Shown: positions 34,085-44,111, counted from the stretch's first letter. The stretch: 64,000 bases of DNA from CAZVKN01 sp964627035 (GCA_964627035.1 CAZVKN010000004.1:1-64000); one strand, 5' to 3'. Made by a program: numbers and translations. Notes: generated from the letters alone by a model not told the origin.

Positions 34085-35341
34085 CTACGTTCCCATTTCC
34101 CAGCTGCTGAGATATTCGACTTGCTCAGCAGTAAGAGTATCAATCTCAATACCGAGTGATGCGAGTTTCAGTCTGGAAACGGTGTCATCAATATCAGCCG
34201 GAGCGGTATGAACACCAAGTTCAAGGTCGTTGTTCAGCGCATACTCCGATGACAATGCTTGAACTGCAAACGACATATCCATGACCGATGCCGGATGACC
34301 TTCGGCAGCAGCGAGGTTGATCAAACGACCTTCACCGAGAATATTGATACGTTTGCCATCTTCGAGGATAAACTGGTCAACGTTGTTGCGAACGCCTTCA
34401 CGTTTTTCAACTGCTATTTCAGCGAGTCCTTCCAAGTCCAATTCAACATTGAAATGACCGGAATTGGCAACGATAGCGTTGTCGTTCATGTTTTGGAAAT
34501 GCTCTTTGCGGATGACGTGCAGATCGCCCGTCAATGTACAAAACAGGTCGGCCCAAGTTACTGCATTCGCCATTGTTGTAACATTGAATCCGTCCATTGC
34601 GGCTTCTAACGCTTTGACAGGATCAACCTCGGTTATGGTTACCAATGCGCCCATTCCACGTGCACGCATTGCGAACCCACGTCCACACCAACCGTATCCC
34701 GCTACTACAACCTTACGACCGGCGAGCAGAACGTCCGTAGCACGGATGATCCCATCAACGGTAGATTGACCCGTACCGTAACGATTGTCGAACAGATGCT
34801 TGGTTTGAGCGTCATTGACGGCTATCACAGGATACAGCAAAGCTCCGTCAGCGTGCATGGCGCGCAACCGGATTACACCTGTAGTTGTCTCTTCCAGACC
34901 TGCTTTGATGGTTTTTGCGAGTTCGGGGAGTTCTTTGGTGATGGTGGTGACCAGATCGCAACCGTCATCAATGGTGATGGTCGGTTCGTTGTCAATGGAT
35001 TGGTGGATGTGCTTGTAGTAAGTCTCGTTATCTTCACCATAAATCGCAAATACCGGAACGTCAAAGTATTTGACTAATCCCGCCGCAACATCATCTTGAG
35101 TTGATAACGGATTGGAAGCACATAAACGAACCTCAGCTCCACCGGCGGCGAGCGTTCTCATTAAATTAGCGGTTTCAGCAGTTACATGGAGGCAGCCTGC
35201 GATCTTCACGCCTTCCAACGGTTTCTCTTTCTCAAATCGTTTGCGGATTGTGGTCAATACCGGCATGTCGCCGTCAGCCCACAGGATTCGTCTTCTACCT
35301 TCTTCGGCAAGCCCGAAATCTGCTACATCGTGTAGTACCAT
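34085..35341 (-). CDS. ahcY: adenosylhomocysteinase
   Basis: Hydrolyses S-adenosylhomocysteine to adenosine and homocysteine, removing the product that inhibits the methyltransferases. 418 residues, a shorter form than the 430-470 residues common in proteobacteria and eukaryotes. Visible: substrate region GCLHVTAETANLM, active-site NRYGTGQSTVDGIIRAT, NAD loop VVAGYGWCGRGFAMRARGMGA and the end VHTAPADIDDTV. The C-terminal Lys/Tyr tail of the long form is absent. AGGAA precedes the ATG. Confidence 0.93.
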   Translation of the reverse strand: MVLHDVADFGLAEEGRRRILWADGDMPVLTTIRKRFEKEKPLEGVKIAGCLHVTAETANLMRTLAAGGAEVRLCASNPLSTQDDVAAGLVKYFDVPVFAIYGEDNETYYKHIHQSIDNEPTITIDDGCDLVTTITKELPELAKTIKAGLEETTTGVIRLRAMHADGALLYPVIAVNDAQTKHLFDNRYGTGQSTVDGIIRATDVLLAGRKVVVAGYGWCGRGFAMRARGMGALVTITEVDPVKALEAAMDGFNVTTMANAVTWADLFCTLTGDLHVIRKEHFQNMNDNAIVANSGHFNVELDLEGLAEIAVEKREGVRNNVDQFILEDGKRINILGEGRLINLAAAEGHPASVMDMSFAVQALSSEYALNNDLELGVHTAPADIDDTVSRLKLASLGIEIDTLTAEQVEYLSSWEMGT

Positions 35342-35514
35342 TACTGTTCCTATTCAGTTAAGATTGTATGCGAATTTTACACTCATTTAGTGTTTTCATT
35401 CGCCTGTAATTAGTGACAAAAAGTAAACACAATTTAGGACTTAACGATTAAATGTCAAGTCCTGAATTGTGTTATTTGGGTGAGTCGGATGGATTTCTTT
35501 TCTAAACAGTGTTT

Positions 35515-35549
35515 TTGTAGTCGTGATTGTCTCAAGCCAGACGACAATA
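35515..35549. repeat. partial family A element
   Basis: Starts TTGTAGTCG like intact family A copies and keeps GATTGTCTCAAG, but breaks off after GACGACAATA. It lies just beyond the stop of the large C25 protease gene. Confidence 0.5.
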
Positions 35550-35557
35550 CCGAGGGC

Positions 35558-38500
35558 TCATTTCACTAGCACCATCTTATGCACAGACTTGAAACTTCCT
35601 GACTCCAATCTGTAGAAATAGATTCCTGCAGGTATATTGCTTCCATCAAATGAAATCCGATAATTACCGGCAGGCTGATGCTTTTCAACGAGTGAGACTA
35701 TTTCACGTCCAATTACATCAAAGACCCTCAGTTGAGTGAACCCTGCATCCCTAAGGCTGTAAGCCAGCTCTGTAGATGGATTAAACGGATTGGGCCAGTT
35801 CTGATGCAGAGCATATTCAAACGGCAACTCACCGTTATTCGCAACTGATGGAATGATTTCAAGCACCACCTGCAGTTCAACAGGTATTTGCGTGATTTCC
35901 TCCATTGCGTTGTGCTCAAATTCCAGAACTACTCCATAACTCCCTGTGTCCAGGTCTGCTGTGTTGATTTCAAGGGTAATGTCCTGAGTCTCATCCGCTT
36001 CAAGACGACCGGATCTCGGTGAATAGTCAATCCAACTGCTGTTTGGAGCGACTTCAAACAGACCGACGTAATCTCCTTCATCCGGGTTGTCTATCATAGC
36101 TGCAAGAACCCATACAAGATTGTTCCACTTCGGTGTGATGACGATACCACCTTTTCCTTCACTACGCGGATGTAGATTGGGAAAGCCGGTCACAAACAGT
36201 AGTTCATCTGTTTCAGGATTCATCTTAAACAGTGACATATCAGGTGCTTCATCATCGTCGTTAATGTCTGAGTTAGACATTATATAAAGAGGATAGCCAT
36301 CAGGATCATCGCGGAACCATGCCAGACCGTAGCGATTAACTCTACCGCCATTGCGGGGATCATTTATGTCAAACAGGTCAATGACTTCGAGAGAATCGTC
36401 TATTAACTCCATCTGATAAACTTGATTTACAACACCGGTAACCCAGAACTGCTCAGTATCCGGATCAATTGTGATGGCTTGAGGATCAATGAAACCATCC
36501 GGTAATTCCCATCTCTGTTCCAATTCACCGGTTTCGGGATCAATCTTAAAGACGGCATCAATATCACGAGCAACTGCGTAGATAGACCCGTCATAAAACT
36601 CCATTCCTCTAATTCCAAACCTACTTTGGATAGGCTGCTCAATTCTATCCACATACTGTCCCATTTTAGTGAATCTGTAAAACCACCGCTGCGGTTCTAA
36701 ACGGTCACCACGTCCTGAAACAAGCCAATATTCACCGGTAAACACCACGCCGTGAATACGTGTATCGTCAACTGAATCGGAAGCTGTCCAGGAATGAAGC
36801 AGATCCCAGGCATCGTCCGGGTCATCCCGATCTAAAGGTCCGCCATTTCCGGGTGATTCCTCGCCATCAATGATGTATGAGAACCTGCTGTTGAACTCGA
36901 GCCTGCCGTTTCCGCTGTTTGTCAGGACGAATTCAGCTTCAACGGCGGAATCAGCCATCATGGTAAAATCGAATTCATTGTCAATTACATCTGTGCTAAA
37001 CTCTGGATGCAGCAGATCGAAGTCAACAGTTAGCTCTTCGTCCTCAAAAATGCTATAACCCTCACCATCTTCTCCGGTTTTTGTGGAGTCGTTGTATCCG
37101 GGAGCTGAGGCGGTAATCATATAGTTATCGCCTATCAGCACATCGGGAATCACATAAACGCCGTTTTCGTCAGTATCATCAGCGAAACCACGACTGGTGT
37201 GAATCCAAGCACCCTCAATCGGTTCACCTGTTTGCAGGTCACGAACTGTGCCGGTGATTGAGCCTGTAATGAATTCCACAGCGGTCGTGAATTTGATAGC
37301 CATCTCATCATCAAGTCGGGTTGCTCCATTTGTAAACCGATTCCAGTATGTGTACTCCAATCCATCAGTGTCATCGAGATTGCCGATACCGATGGTTGCG
37401 TAAGGTGTGTCTGTCGGTCCAGGTGTCCCGCCATTGTTGAACTCTTTGTACTGGAAAGCGATCAGTCCATCACCTGAAAACGTCGGATGGAACTCAGGAT
37501 CATAGAGGATCAACTCAAATGTCTGATGAAGATTGGTCTGCCATTGACGACGCATGTCATTCCACTCAACTATGAACAGACCGTTTTCTTCATCGTGATG
37601 ATATAGCACTTTGCCGGTGTAAAGATTGTCCCAAAACACACACAATTGAGCGTCAGGTCCGTTCCCTGAAGCTATTCTTCGGTTACGGAATTGGGCTAAT
37701 TCCTCCCAATCACCAAATGCAGCCCAGCCGTTGGTACAGATAGTTAGCTGGACAAAACGTTCGCCATAGTATTGGAAGACAAACGGCAGGTCAACCACTA
37801 CACTTTCATCAGCCTCATCATTGGTGTCCTGAAGATCGGTATCTGTCCCGTTAAAGTCATTATCATCTTCCTGAGGATCTATTTCAATCCAGTCGTAAAC
37901 CGGAGCCATCTCCCAATCTTCATCGCCTGAGTCAAAGCAAATATAACCATACTCATCCGGACCGAACGGTTCACCGTTGCCTGTTTCACCTAAAGTTATG
38001 TCAATACTCGCCTGGTCGGTGAATCCCGCCTCTGTTTCAAACTCAAGTGTCAATGTGACAACTGCTCCCGGTACCGCAAACGGATGTGCACGGACTCGGA
38101 ATAGATCACCGTTCAGGCGACCATCTTCGTTCGGTCTCAACTCGTCATAAGTGCCGTTATTCTCCATTGTGGACACGAAATCGGATTCTGACACTAAGGT
38201 TGCGGTGAAGTCTCCGATGAGCTTGCGGCCGACATTCTCAACCTGAAAATCAACTGTTTTAATGTCGCCCCGCTCCAAATCCCCACCCTCAAAAAACGCC
38301 CGGTTAATGATCAGTTTAGGTGATTCTATATCGAGTGCAGCTACGGAATGATAAGTAACATCACCGACTTCACTGTCAATCGCAAGCAGACCGATAGATT
38401 CATCTGGTGCGGCGGGATTTATGTTCACTGAAAATGTGACCGGAGTGGATTCACCGACATCCGGCGCTTCATCAATCACTACCGGATCACCGACAACCTC

Positions 38501-40669
38501 TATCCAATCGGTGAGTGGAGAAGCGGTGATCGTGACCTCACCTTCAGGAGTTTCACTGCCAAAATTGGTCAGGTCAATGACTATGTCGAGTGATTCACCC
38601 GGGTTTGGTGATCTGTCACCGTCACCGTTTTCTTCATCATCCACATTCCAGCTCTCCGCTCCAAGGTACATCTCGGCTTCTTCAACGTCAACAGTTCCAA
38701 GATACGGCTTTGTGTTGTGCTTGGTGACGGTCACCATCATCTCACCTTCACTCAAGGCATCGGTGGGAATGGTGAAAGAGACATCACCGTTTTCGTCTGT
38801 CATTTGAGTCATCTGAAAGTCATCATCTTCCTTATACAGGCAGACCAAGGCTTTCGGCATCGCTACTTCTTCATCAGGATCAAAGACATTCAAAGTGAAA
38901 TGACTCTCACCGATTGCCATAGTCTCGTCATGATCAACTTCGATCAGTTGTGGCACTCCGGTAAATATGTGTGTTGCAGCATCACCCATCAGATTGAGCC
39001 AGTTCATGAAGTTGGCATAGAAGCCGTCAAATCCGTTATATTGACGATAAATCTCATATCGTCCATAGTTGGTTGCTGCACCCCAATGGTAATGTCCATG
39101 CTTGAGAAAGGCTTGCCAGACACCGGATGCTACAGCATTATTGTACTTAGTATGGGTTTGAGATGTGCAGAAACCGACTGCGCCGTTTGCACCTCCCTCG
39201 GAGCGGAGCATTCCTTCGGTTTGTTGGTCTTGACCGATAAAATGACCGGATGCGCAAGTTGGAATAATTGCAGTCGGATACTTCCTGTGACGTCTGAAAT
39301 TCATGATGACACCATAACTGGTTCCCTCCATTCCGATCCAACCGCGATAGTGGGCAAATGAGACACCCTCTTCAAACTGGTCGCGAAAGAATCCGGGAAC
39401 GTCGTTTCCATCGTTGTAGTCATATTCTGCTACTTCAATGTAACCAAGGCTGAGCAACTGATACTTGATCCAATGATTCATCATAATTGTGGACAGACCG
39501 GATCGTCTGAAACCGGCACATGCCATTCCCCGCAAATACCAGTCGGTGTCATCACCGTCTTCACCCATATACGGGTCAGCTTCATAGTTGACAAGTTTGG
39601 ACACAACCGTCCGTAACTGGTTTATATTAGACACCGAAAGTCGTCCAATGTGAGCATCTGCCAGGCGGTCGTTTCCGTCAAGCAGAACATAGTCCAGATC
39701 AGTGAAGTTTCCCCAAACAGGTATTCTGATAGAACCGTCTGCATCACCGACGAGTGTAACCATCTCCGGTGGATTTTCCCAATCATCATAAGCTTCCTCA
39801 ATCTCATCTTTGATTGAGTTGTTATTAGCGTTGCGACCGACTTCAATTGCGTGTACTTCCCAACCTTGTCGTGCGCGCCACTCAATCAACGGCTGGATAG
39901 CTTCTTCGACATTGTTGACATCAGGGTAAATGATGATGTATGAGCCGTTTTTCTGCTCAAACGGACCATCACGGCGTGGCAGCGGATTTTCCACCAAATC
40001 GTTGACGATCTCTCGAAAACCTGTAGTCAGCCGATGGCGCTCGCGGTCGTCCGGTACCTGATTATCACCTTCTCCGCTGTAAACAAGCTCAAAATCTATT
40101 TTGTCATTGAACCTGACCTGTCCTGTCGTCGGGTTGTATTGAACCGGAAAGGTGGTGACGGTTGCAATGCGGTGTCCACGGATGATCGCAGGTTCACCGA
40201 CTACAACGACATCGGGGGGCCAAAAACCGTCATGCTGCTGGAATGCAACGGTAGGAGTTCCCGGCAGATCCGGGGATACTGTGCCGTCCTGAAGAGGTAA
40301 AATGAACGGATCAAAACTCTCTTCAGTCCGTGATTCAACTGAATGGATGACCAATTCCACATCTTCAGTAGGGGGGAGCAGCACCATTTTACTGATCATC
40401 GGCAGCTCGGGCCATCCTGCCATGCTGGTGGTCGGCTCCAGATAGGCGGAAACCCGGTCATAGCCGATACCTCCAAAATCAACACGTTCAACGCTGAGTG
40501 ACGGGGCTGCGTCAATATTTAGTCTAATCGCAAGGTTATCGTCTTGTAAGATAGAAATTTCAACGGGTATGCCTTCTTCAAAATTCAGAAGCCCGGTTGA
40601 AGCAAAAATGAATGTGGGTATTAGAGCGGTCGTAATAACAAGCGACCAAACTGTCAAATGCTTCCACAT
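35558..40669 (-). CDS. gingipain-like C25 cysteine protease with T9SS sorting tail
   Basis: 1703-residue secreted protein. Signal peptide (about 1-23), propeptide-like N-terminus, then a peptidase C25 domain at about residues 240-590 with probable catalytic His440 (AHYRGW) and Cys472 (PTCASGHF). Next come Ig-like and CARDB-like beta domains, a CarboxypepD_reg-like repeat (about 1155-1230, GSITGTVRDLQTGEPIEGAWI), a beta-propeller-like part (about 1290-1520) and a C-terminal sorting domain: QNWPNPFNPST ... LRVFDVIGREIVSL ... GIYFYRLESG ... MVLVK. It is thus probably exported through type IX secretion and attached or released outside. AGGAGG-type ribosome site upstream. No T9SS component genes are in the window. 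Confidence 0.92.
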   Translation of the reverse strand: MWKHLTVWSLVITTALIPTFIFASTGLLNFEEGIPVEISILQDDNLAIRLNIDAAPSLSVERVDFGGIGYDRVSAYLEPTTSMAGWPELPMISKMVLLPPTEDVELVIHSVESRTEESFDPFILPLQDGTVSPDLPGTPTVAFQQHDGFWPPDVVVVGEPAIIRGHRIATVTTFPVQYNPTTGQVRFNDKIDFELVYSGEGDNQVPDDRERHRLTTGFREIVNDLVENPLPRRDGPFEQKNGSYIIIYPDVNNVEEAIQPLIEWRARQGWEVHAIEVGRNANNNSIKDEIEEAYDDWENPPEMVTLVGDADGSIRIPVWGNFTDLDYVLLDGNDRLADAHIGRLSVSNINQLRTVVSKLVNYEADPYMGEDGDDTDWYLRGMACAGFRRSGLSTIMMNHWIKYQLLSLGYIEVAEYDYNDGNDVPGFFRDQFEEGVSFAHYRGWIGMEGTSYGVIMNFRRHRKYPTAIIPTCASGHFIGQDQQTEGMLRSEGGANGAVGFCTSQTHTKYNNAVASGVWQAFLKHGHYHWGAATNYGRYEIYRQYNGFDGFYANFMNWLNLMGDAATHIFTGVPQLIEVDHDETMAIGESHFTLNVFDPDEEVAMPKALVCLYKEDDDFQMTQMTDENGDVSFTIPTDALSEGEMMVTVTKHNTKPYLGTVDVEEAEMYLGAESWNVDDEENGDGDRSPNPGESLDIVIDLTNFGSETPEGEVTITASPLTDWIEVVGDPVVIDEAPDVGESTPVTFSVNINPAAPDESIGLLAIDSEVGDVTYHSVAALDIESPKLIINRAFFEGGDLERGDIKTVDFQVENVGRKLIGDFTATLVSESDFVSTMENNGTYDELRPNEDGRLNGDLFRVRAHPFAVPGAVVTLTLEFETEAGFTDQASIDITLGETGNGEPFGPDEYGYICFDSGDEDWEMAPVYDWIEIDPQEDDNDFNGTDTDLQDTNDEADESVVVDLPFVFQYYGERFVQLTICTNGWAAFGDWEELAQFRNRRIASGNGPDAQLCVFWDNLYTGKVLYHHDEENGLFIVEWNDMRRQWQTNLHQTFELILYDPEFHPTFSGDGLIAFQYKEFNNGGTPGPTDTPYATIGIGNLDDTDGLEYTYWNRFTNGATRLDDEMAIKFTTAVEFITGSITGTVRDLQTGEPIEGAWIHTSRGFADDTDENGVYVIPDVLIGDNYMITASAPGYNDSTKTGEDGEGYSIFEDEELTVDFDLLHPEFSTDVIDNEFDFTMMADSAVEAEFVLTNSGNGRLEFNSRFSYIIDGEESPGNGGPLDRDDPDDAWDLLHSWTASDSVDDTRIHGVVFTGEYWLVSGRGDRLEPQRWFYRFTKMGQYVDRIEQPIQSRFGIRGMEFYDGSIYAVARDIDAVFKIDPETGELEQRWELPDGFIDPQAITIDPDTEQFWVTGVVNQVYQMELIDDSLEVIDLFDINDPRNGGRVNRYGLAWFRDDPDGYPLYIMSNSDINDDDEAPDMSLFKMNPETDELLFVTGFPNLHPRSEGKGGIVITPKWNNLVWVLAAMIDNPDEGDYVGLFEVAPNSSWIDYSPRSGRLEADETQDITLEINTADLDTGSYGVVLEFEHNAMEEITQIPVELQVVLEIIPSVANNGELPFEYALHQNWPNPFNPSTELAYSLRDAGFTQLRVFDVIGREIVSLVEKHQPAGNYRISFDGSNIPAGIYFYRLESGSFKSVHKMVLVK

Positions 40670-40694
40670 AAAGAACCTCCACTGGTAAGCTGGA

Positions 40695-40706
40695 TTAAAT
40701 AAGCAT
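40695..40706 (-). other. three-codon minimal ORF in the C25 protease leader
   Basis: On the minus strand a strong GGAGGTG (40714-40720) lies 7 nt before ATG CTT ATT TAA, and 22 nt later another GGAGG starts the protease. A translated three-residue leader could load ribosomes or regulate the protease. A chance ATG after a purine tract is the alternative. Confidence 0.35.
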
Positions 40707-40884
40707 GTGCGTTCACCTCCATCACAAATGAAAGTGAGGAAAGCTCATCGAATGCTGTTTGGTTTACTATTTCCCTAAAATAAGTTACGAAGCTAACCGA
40801 AAAACATCAAGTTGCAAAGCGTTTTTTTTGTAATAATTTTGCATGAGAGCGATGATTGCATGGGAGCTATGTCCGATTATACAA

Positions 40885-40919
40885 AAATAAAGGATCTCCT
40901 GTGCGGAGATCCTTTATTT
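40885..40919. terminator. strong bidirectional intrinsic terminator after rho
   Basis: A perfect 15-bp inverted repeat, AAATAAAGGATCTCC with its complement, and a 5-nt loop. On the minus strand it ends in TTTATTTTTGT, so it fits a terminator separating rho from the C25 protease. It lies in a 460-bp space (40670-41129) that also holds the protease leader and a family A element (40979-41038); no gene seen. Confidence 0.75.
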
Positions 40920-40978
40920 AAGACATTATGTAATAATCTCTTAACAATGAATTATGGTTTCTACATTAATAATGGTTT

Positions 40979-41038
40979 TGTAGTGGTGGTTGTCTCATCC
41001 CGATGAATCGGGACGGCTTGAAACAAACCCGACTACAG
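40979..41038. repeat. family A palindromic element
   Basis: TTGTAGTGGTGGTTGTCTC at one end and AAACCCGACTACAG at the other, with a TCCCGATGAATCGGGA hairpin in the middle. The same size (60 bp) as the copy at 58369-58428 but a different central loop. Confidence 0.75.
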
Positions 41039-41129
41039 TTATCTGACCGGTACAAAATTTCATCATTTGCTTATCAGATCTGTTAAAACATTGGTTGAGC
41101 AACAATATCCGAATTATTAATAAGAATCC

Positions 41130-42704
41130 TTATTGATTCATTGATTTGAAAAAGTCTTCATTCGATCTTGTTGCCTTGATTCGTTCCATGACAAACTTCA
41201 TCGTTTCGATTGTATTGTAATCTGACAGTATCTTCCTCAGGGCATGCATCCTGACAAGAGTGTTTGTGTCCAAAAGAAGTTCTTCCTTTCTTGTTCCAGA
41301 GCGGTTGATGTTCATAGCCGGGAATATTCTGAGATCACTCAGTTTCCTGTCAAGAATGAGTTCCATGTTGCCGGTTCCCTTAAACTCCTCGAAGATCACG
41401 TCATCCATTCGGCTTCCGGTTTCGATTAGGGCGGTAGCGATGATGCTCAGGGATCCACCATGCTCAATGTTTCGGGCAGCTCCGAAAAAACGCTTTGGTT
41501 CATAGAGTGCAGAGGCATCAACACCACCGGACAATATCCTACCTGAATGCGGTGCAACAGTATTATGTGCGCGCGCTAATCTGGTTATTGAGTCGAGCAG
41601 GATTACGACATCCTTGCCGTATTCGACGAGTCGTTTTGCCTTATGCAGCACCATAGTAGAAACCTGGATGTGTCTCTCAGGTTTCTCATCGAACGTGGAA
41701 CTGATCACCTCCCCGTTGACGGTTCGCTGCATGTCGGTTACTTCCTCCGGGCGTTCATCAATCAGAAGTACTATCAGGTATGCATCTGGATGATTCTCAG
41801 CGATAGAATTGGCAATCTTCTGAAGCAGCATGGTTTTACCGGTACGAGGTGGAGCTACAATTAAACCGCGCTGTCCCATCCCAAGCGGCGTAAACAAGTC
41901 CATTATCCTCGTGGATGAGTTGGCTCTCTTTGTCTCAAGTTTGAATTTTTCCTGAGGGAAAAGCGGGGTCAGATTGTCGAACAGAATCTTGTCACGAGTC
42001 GTTTCAGGATCTTCAAAATTTACCGCTTCTATCCGAAGGAGTGCAAAAAATCTCTCAGCATCTTTTGGCGGACGAATTTGACCGGTTACAATATGTCCCT
42101 TACGCAATCCAAACCGTTTGATCTGGGAAGGCGACACATAGATGTCATCCGGACCGGGCAGGAAGTTTGAATTGGGAGACCTCAGGAATCCATAGCCGTC
42201 CGGTAACACTTCCAGCACACCGCTTCCGAATGCATATCCGAGAGTTACGGACTGCTTTTCAAGGATTCGGAATACCAAATCCTGACGCGGAATAGCGCTG
42301 TAGTCTGGAATTTGAAGCTCTCGTGCTTTTTCATTCAGGTCAGAGATGTCCATCTCCTTTAGCTGAGTGAAGTCAAGATCGTTCTCGTGTGTCGGAATGA
42401 TGTCCCGCTTGTTGCCGATGTCATCATCAACATTGTTTTGGTCTTCGATATGATTTTCTGCCAGTTTTGGAGGCATGACTATGCGGGTTCGTCCCGGCGT
42501 GTAAGCCGGTACATCGCGTGGGATTCGGACTCGTCGGACACGACGAGCCGGTTTACGCTCTTCGCCCTGAGCATTTTTACTTTGCTCCTCCGGACGGGGA
42601 TCGGATTTTTCTTTCAATGTTCTAATTTGGTTAATATTTCGTAGTAGATTCGTCAGTTTATTGGATGACAGGTGCTGTTCGGAATGCGTCAGCGATACAC
42701 ACAA
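41130..42704 (-). CDS. rho: transcription termination factor Rho
   Basis: Hexameric RNA-dependent ATPase ending transcription. The conserved part matches full-length Rho: N-terminal helical lobe (DFTQLKEMDISDLNEKARELQI), RNA-binding cold-shock domain (GVLEVLPDGYGFLRSPNSNFLPGPDDIYVSPSQI), Walker A APPRTGKT, Walker B DVVILLDSITRLARA and the R-loop GTGNMELILD. About 100 residues of basic, Arg/Pro-rich extension precede these, as in many FCB Rho proteins. The start is uncertain: TTG at 42704 has no ribosome site, and ATG codons lie further in. Confidence 0.93.
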   Translation of the reverse strand: MCVSLTHSEQHLSSNKLTNLLRNINQIRTLKEKSDPRPEEQSKNAQGEERKPARRVRRVRIPRDVPAYTPGRTRIVMPPKLAENHIEDQNNVDDDIGNKRDIIPTHENDLDFTQLKEMDISDLNEKARELQIPDYSAIPRQDLVFRILEKQSVTLGYAFGSGVLEVLPDGYGFLRSPNSNFLPGPDDIYVSPSQIKRFGLRKGHIVTGQIRPPKDAERFFALLRIEAVNFEDPETTRDKILFDNLTPLFPQEKFKLETKRANSSTRIMDLFTPLGMGQRGLIVAPPRTGKTMLLQKIANSIAENHPDAYLIVLLIDERPEEVTDMQRTVNGEVISSTFDEKPERHIQVSTMVLHKAKRLVEYGKDVVILLDSITRLARAHNTVAPHSGRILSGGVDASALYEPKRFFGAARNIEHGGSLSIIATALIETGSRMDDVIFEEFKGTGNMELILDRKLSDLRIFPAMNINRSGTRKEELLLDTNTLVRMHALRKILSDYNTIETMKFVMERIKATRSNEDFFKSMNQ

Positions 42705-42716
42705 GGTTTTACGTTA

Positions 42717-42744
42717 AGTTATGGAAAAAATAGTCTATTGTCAA
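42717..42744 (-). promoter_or_regulatory. possible rho promoter
   Basis: On the minus strand TTGACA (42744-42739) is followed after 16 bp by ATAACT (42722-42717). The -35 is perfect but the -10 is weak. It lies 12 nt before the assigned TTG start, so if real the leader is very short or translation begins further in. Confidence 0.3.
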
Positions 42745-42885
42745 ATTGTAAGATAATCTTTGAATTTTTTTGCTTGATTGTAAGAACTCGGAGTTGGATT
42801 CTTTTAATCCGGGATCAAGTAAAGATCGTTTGAATACGATTGTAATAGAGTTTATATCAATTGTTGATGGGTTCTTTGACCCATA

Positions 42886-43614
42886 TCACAGATTGCTCCA
42901 TACCGGGAAAAGACTGAACTGCCACCCGATTCCACCGAACGGGTCAATGTCACTGTCGAGAGGCAGATATTGAGTGTAATGAAGACCGCCTTTAAGCGAG
43001 ATAAGATCATTACGCCATAAATTCAGGCTGAAACCGCCATTTACCTGAAGCATTTGCTCTGTGTCAACAATCTTGATATCCGGTTTCATAAACTCTAATG
43101 AAGGATTGACGTTGATATCCCGCCATGCGTAGCCGACACCTGCATGCACATCAGCAGTCAACCATTTTACAGGGAGATTAAATGAACCTGCACCGGAAAT
43201 TGCCGCGATGTATGTGTTTGAACGTGATGTTGCTATATTAAATCGAACGGGAAATGTCCAAATCGTGTATGAACCGGCATGAGTTATGGTCTCACCATTA
43301 AGAATTACACCGAGTGACAGTTCTGCGAAAAACGGAGGCTTGAAATTGTATCGGTATGCAGCACCGACCACCGGATATTGACTGTCCCGGTCAACCCTGC
43401 GGGATTCTGAAATGGTTGTGTCAGGAAAGATCAAATAAGACTCATAATCATATCCAACCTGCTCCCCGTTCATCATCTGGTAACCGACGAACGGCATGAT
43501 GACATGCCTCGAGTTGCGCATGCTGGGACTCTCTTTATCCTCAGCAAAAGACGGCGTGGCAGATGTAACTGTAACTGCAAGTATGATAAACAGAATGAAT
43601 GCTCTCACTGACAA
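42886..43614 (-). CDS. exported, probable outer-membrane beta-barrel protein
   Basis: 242 residues with a signal peptide ending SFAED (about residue 25). The rest alternates polar and hydrophobic residues in about ten strands (VGAAYRYNFKPPFFAELSLGVIL; FSLNLWRNDLISLKGGLHY) and ends in an aromatic-flanked strand, GWQFSLFPVWSNL. This is the look of a small porin-like barrel. No family recognised and no informative neighbours. Confidence 0.65.
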   Translation of the reverse strand: MSVRAFILFIILAVTVTSATPSFAEDKESPSMRNSRHVIMPFVGYQMMNGEQVGYDYESYLIFPDTTISESRRVDRDSQYPVVGAAYRYNFKPPFFAELSLGVILNGETITHAGSYTIWTFPVRFNIATSRSNTYIAAISGAGSFNLPVKWLTADVHAGVGYAWRDINVNPSLEFMKPDIKIVDTEQMLQVNGGFSLNLWRNDLISLKGGLHYTQYLPLDSDIDPFGGIGWQFSLFPVWSNL

Positions 43615-43724
43615 ATCTCCTCGTTCCCGGGATAATAGATTTAAGTAGGTGTAGATAACTTAAGCTCGCAAATTAAGATCGCTTAACAACCTATAATAAC
43701 GTAAAAATCGAGTAATATCAAGCT

Positions 43725-43744
43725 TTGACACCGAAAAGTGTCAA
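43725..43744. terminator. short hairpin after the thioredoxin-like gene
   Basis: TTGACAC/GTGTCAA, 7-bp stem with a 6-nt loop, 9 nt past the stop of the minus-strand gene. No T-run follows, so an intrinsic terminator is doubtful. Confidence 0.25.
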
Positions 43745-43752
43745 TAATGAAG

Positions 43753-44073
43753 TCATAGTTGTCGTTCGGAAGCTTTTTCGCTATGTTGTTTCTTGATAAA
43801 AGTTGCTATCTCATCAACGGTCGGCAATCCATACGAGTAAACTCTACATGATAGCCTCGGGTTGTCAGGCTGTGCAACTCCTTCAAAATCTACATCGTCT
43901 ATCAGAACCGTCGGGCTGCCACGAAATTTGGATTCTACTGCCTTTTCCGGACTATCAACAATAACTTCCACCAGCTCAATGTTGTAACTGCTTCTATCTA
44001 CCGCCTCTTTAACTCTCTTCAGCAATACGGGACCGTTCGGGCAGCCCTGAAAGTGTTGGAATTCTATTTTCAA
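43753..44073 (-). CDS. thioredoxin-like (DF-family) protein
   Basis: 106 residues, thioredoxin fold: MKIEFQHFQGCPNGPVLLKRVKEAV with a single Cys (GCPNG) at the usual first active-site place, the cis-Pro loop RGSPTVLIDD, then LSCRVYSYGLPTVDEI. This matches a group often found as Cys/Sec variants; here the residue is Cys. Substrate unknown. Lies 38 nt downstream of ftcD, so they may share a transcript. Confidence 0.75.
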   Translation of the reverse strand: MKIEFQHFQGCPNGPVLLKRVKEAVDRSSYNIELVEVIVDSPEKAVESKFRGSPTVLIDDVDFEGVAQPDNPRLSCRVYSYGLPTVDEIATFIKKQHSEKASERQL

Positions 44074-44111
44074 ATTAATATCCTGCTAATGCACAAATGA
44101 ATTAACCCGGC

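Noticed and set aside
38717..39361. 214-codon open frame opposite the C25 protease
   Set aside because: Antisense to the catalytic domain region; Cys/His-rich translation typical of a shadow frame.
40670..41129. tRNA or small RNA gene in the 460-bp gap
   Set aside because: No cloverleaf or TTC-loop sequence; contents are explained by the protease leader, a terminator and a family A repeat.
43753..44073. Selenocysteine in the thioredoxin-like protein
   Set aside because: Relatives can have Sec, but here the codon is for Cys and no in-frame TGA is present.
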